From Aestuarierythrobacter sp037968495 (GTDB lineage Bacteria; Pseudomonadota; Alphaproteobacteria; Sphingomonadales; Sphingomonadaceae), in NCBI GenBank assembly GCA_037968495.1, contig JBBKVP010000033.1, positions 1 through 64,000 of the forward strand: a stretch of DNA of 64,000 nt. The letters run 5' to 3'. Every line of letters starts with the position of its first letter. Position 1 is the stretch's first letter. Below, in pieces: positions 63,590-64,000 of this stretch. Both the position numbers and the translations under genes were made by a program. The notes under the pieces were generated by a model. That model saw only the letters and a program-made list of their open reading frames with translations, was not told where the DNA came from and ran no database searches.

Positions 63590-63982
63590 ATGAGCAAACC
63601 GACAAACCGCCTGCGCATCCTCCTTGCCGAAGACGAAGAGGCAATGCGTACCTATCTGGCCCGCGCGCTGGACAATGCCGGTTACGAGGTGGTTTCGGTC
63701 GATCGGGGCACTGCAGCGATTCCTTTGCTCACCGATCAGCATTTCGATCTGCTGCTGTCCGACATTGTAATGCCGGAAATGGACGGGATTGAACTCGCGC
63801 AGAAGTGCGCCGAGCTAAGCCCCCGGACAAAAGTGATGTTCATCACCGGATTTGCAGCGGTCACATTGAAGGCGAGCCGCGAGGCACCCGCCGCCAAGGT
63901 GCTCTCCAAGCCGTTCCACCTGAAAGACCTCGTGATCGAAGTCGAGCGGGTTTTTGCAGGCGAAGCAGCCGCCAGTCTTTAA
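63590..63982 (+). CDS. cpdR: CpdR: single-domain response regulator
   Basis: 130 residues, a lone receiver domain with no output domain. The phospho-acceptor is Asp58 (LLSDIVMPEMDG), with the acidic pocket Glu14/Asp15, Thr86 in FITGF and Lys107 in LSKPFH. In Caulobacter the unphosphorylated CpdR brings ClpXP to the cell pole to degrade cell-cycle regulators, with phosphate from CckA-ChpT. Here it is divergent from the amidohydrolase gene by 50 bases. Assigned by length and by the context-typical GASREAPAAKVLSKPF region; other CheY-like regulators are less likely. Confidence 0.87.
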   Translation: MSKPTNRLRILLAEDEEAMRTYLARALDNAGYEVVSVDRGTAAIPLLTDQHFDLLLSDIVMPEMDGIELAQKCAELSPRTKVMFITGFAAVTLKASREAPAAKVLSKPFHLKDLVIEVERVFAGEAAASL

Positions 63983-64000
63983 GCACAGTCTTTAATAGCC

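Noticed and set aside
28850..64000. Whole right part as a genomic island
   Set aside because: It holds core genes in normal sphingomonad order, with no integrase, tRNA target or direct repeats at its left edge, so an assembly chimera is more likely than an island.
1..64000. CRISPR arrays, insertion sequences and prophage
   Set aside because: No regular direct repeats with spacers, transposase motifs or phage structural genes were seen on either strand.

Overview
The window reads as two alphaproteobacterial genomes joined inside one gene. From 1 to about 28.9 kb the gene content, operon style and GC-rich codon use look like a marine Rhodobacterales (Roseobacter-type) chromosome. From about 28.9 kb to the end it looks like Sphingomonadales (Erythrobacter-type), with visibly more AT-rich codons and a sphingomonad core-gene order. 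The switch falls in rpsA (27968-29665). Its first ~300 residues resemble Rhodobacterales S1 and its last ~220 resemble Sphingomonadales S1, and the two meet in a stretch that is nearly invariant between the groups. The simplest reading is a chimeric (metagenomic) contig; recombination or a very large transfer is the alternative. No alignment could be run, so this rests on recalled family sequences and on gene content.

Left part (1-28.9 kb): a DEAD-box helicase running off the edge; a nitrite-reduction cluster (pseudoazurin, nirK, nirV, a Crp/Fnr regulator on the opposite strand and a small DUF1858 protein) with a good Fnr/NnrR-type box at -41.5 of a predicted promoter; a tripartite tricarboxylate transporter (tctCBA) followed by an AtuA/DUF1446 protein, its DUF4387 partner and an aldose-epimerase-like protein; two tandem dimethylglycine/sarcosine-dehydrogenase-like flavoenzymes led by an XRE-cupin regulator whose promoter carries two matching palindromes; a DUF3422 protein; a peptide-type ABC importer (binding protein, SnoaL-like protein, two permeases, and a divergent double-ATPase gene); a YetF-like membrane protein; then argE, cmk, an aldo/keto reductase and the start of rpsA.

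Right part (28.9-64 kb): the end of rpsA with a strong terminator; glyoxalase II; a quinone oxidoreductase; the F0 ATP synthase operon (atpI-B-E-F'-F) read leftward; the ydbH-ynbE-ydbL envelope-lipid set; radC with a substituted metal-ligand position; a DUF3857/transglutaminase/TPR exported protein; purB; a tightly overlapping lapA-pyrF-trpF-trpB-(small membrane protein)-trpA-accD-folC run; an AmpG-type permease; a Rieske oxygenase; rluB-rsmD; a GFA-family protein; a small secreted-protein gene broken by an amber codon; a UvrD/PcrA helicase; DUF4345 and RhlE-like genes; a D-lactate/2-hydroxyglutarate-type FAD dehydrogenase; sapC; an N-formylglutamate amidohydrolase; and cpdR.

I see no CRISPR array, insertion sequence, prophage, rRNA or convincing tRNA. 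The features most worth a second look are the hybrid rpsA, the dual operator at the demethylase operon, the nitrite-reduction promoter, the amber-interrupted gene, the RadC substitution, and the unknown small membrane protein inside the trp run.
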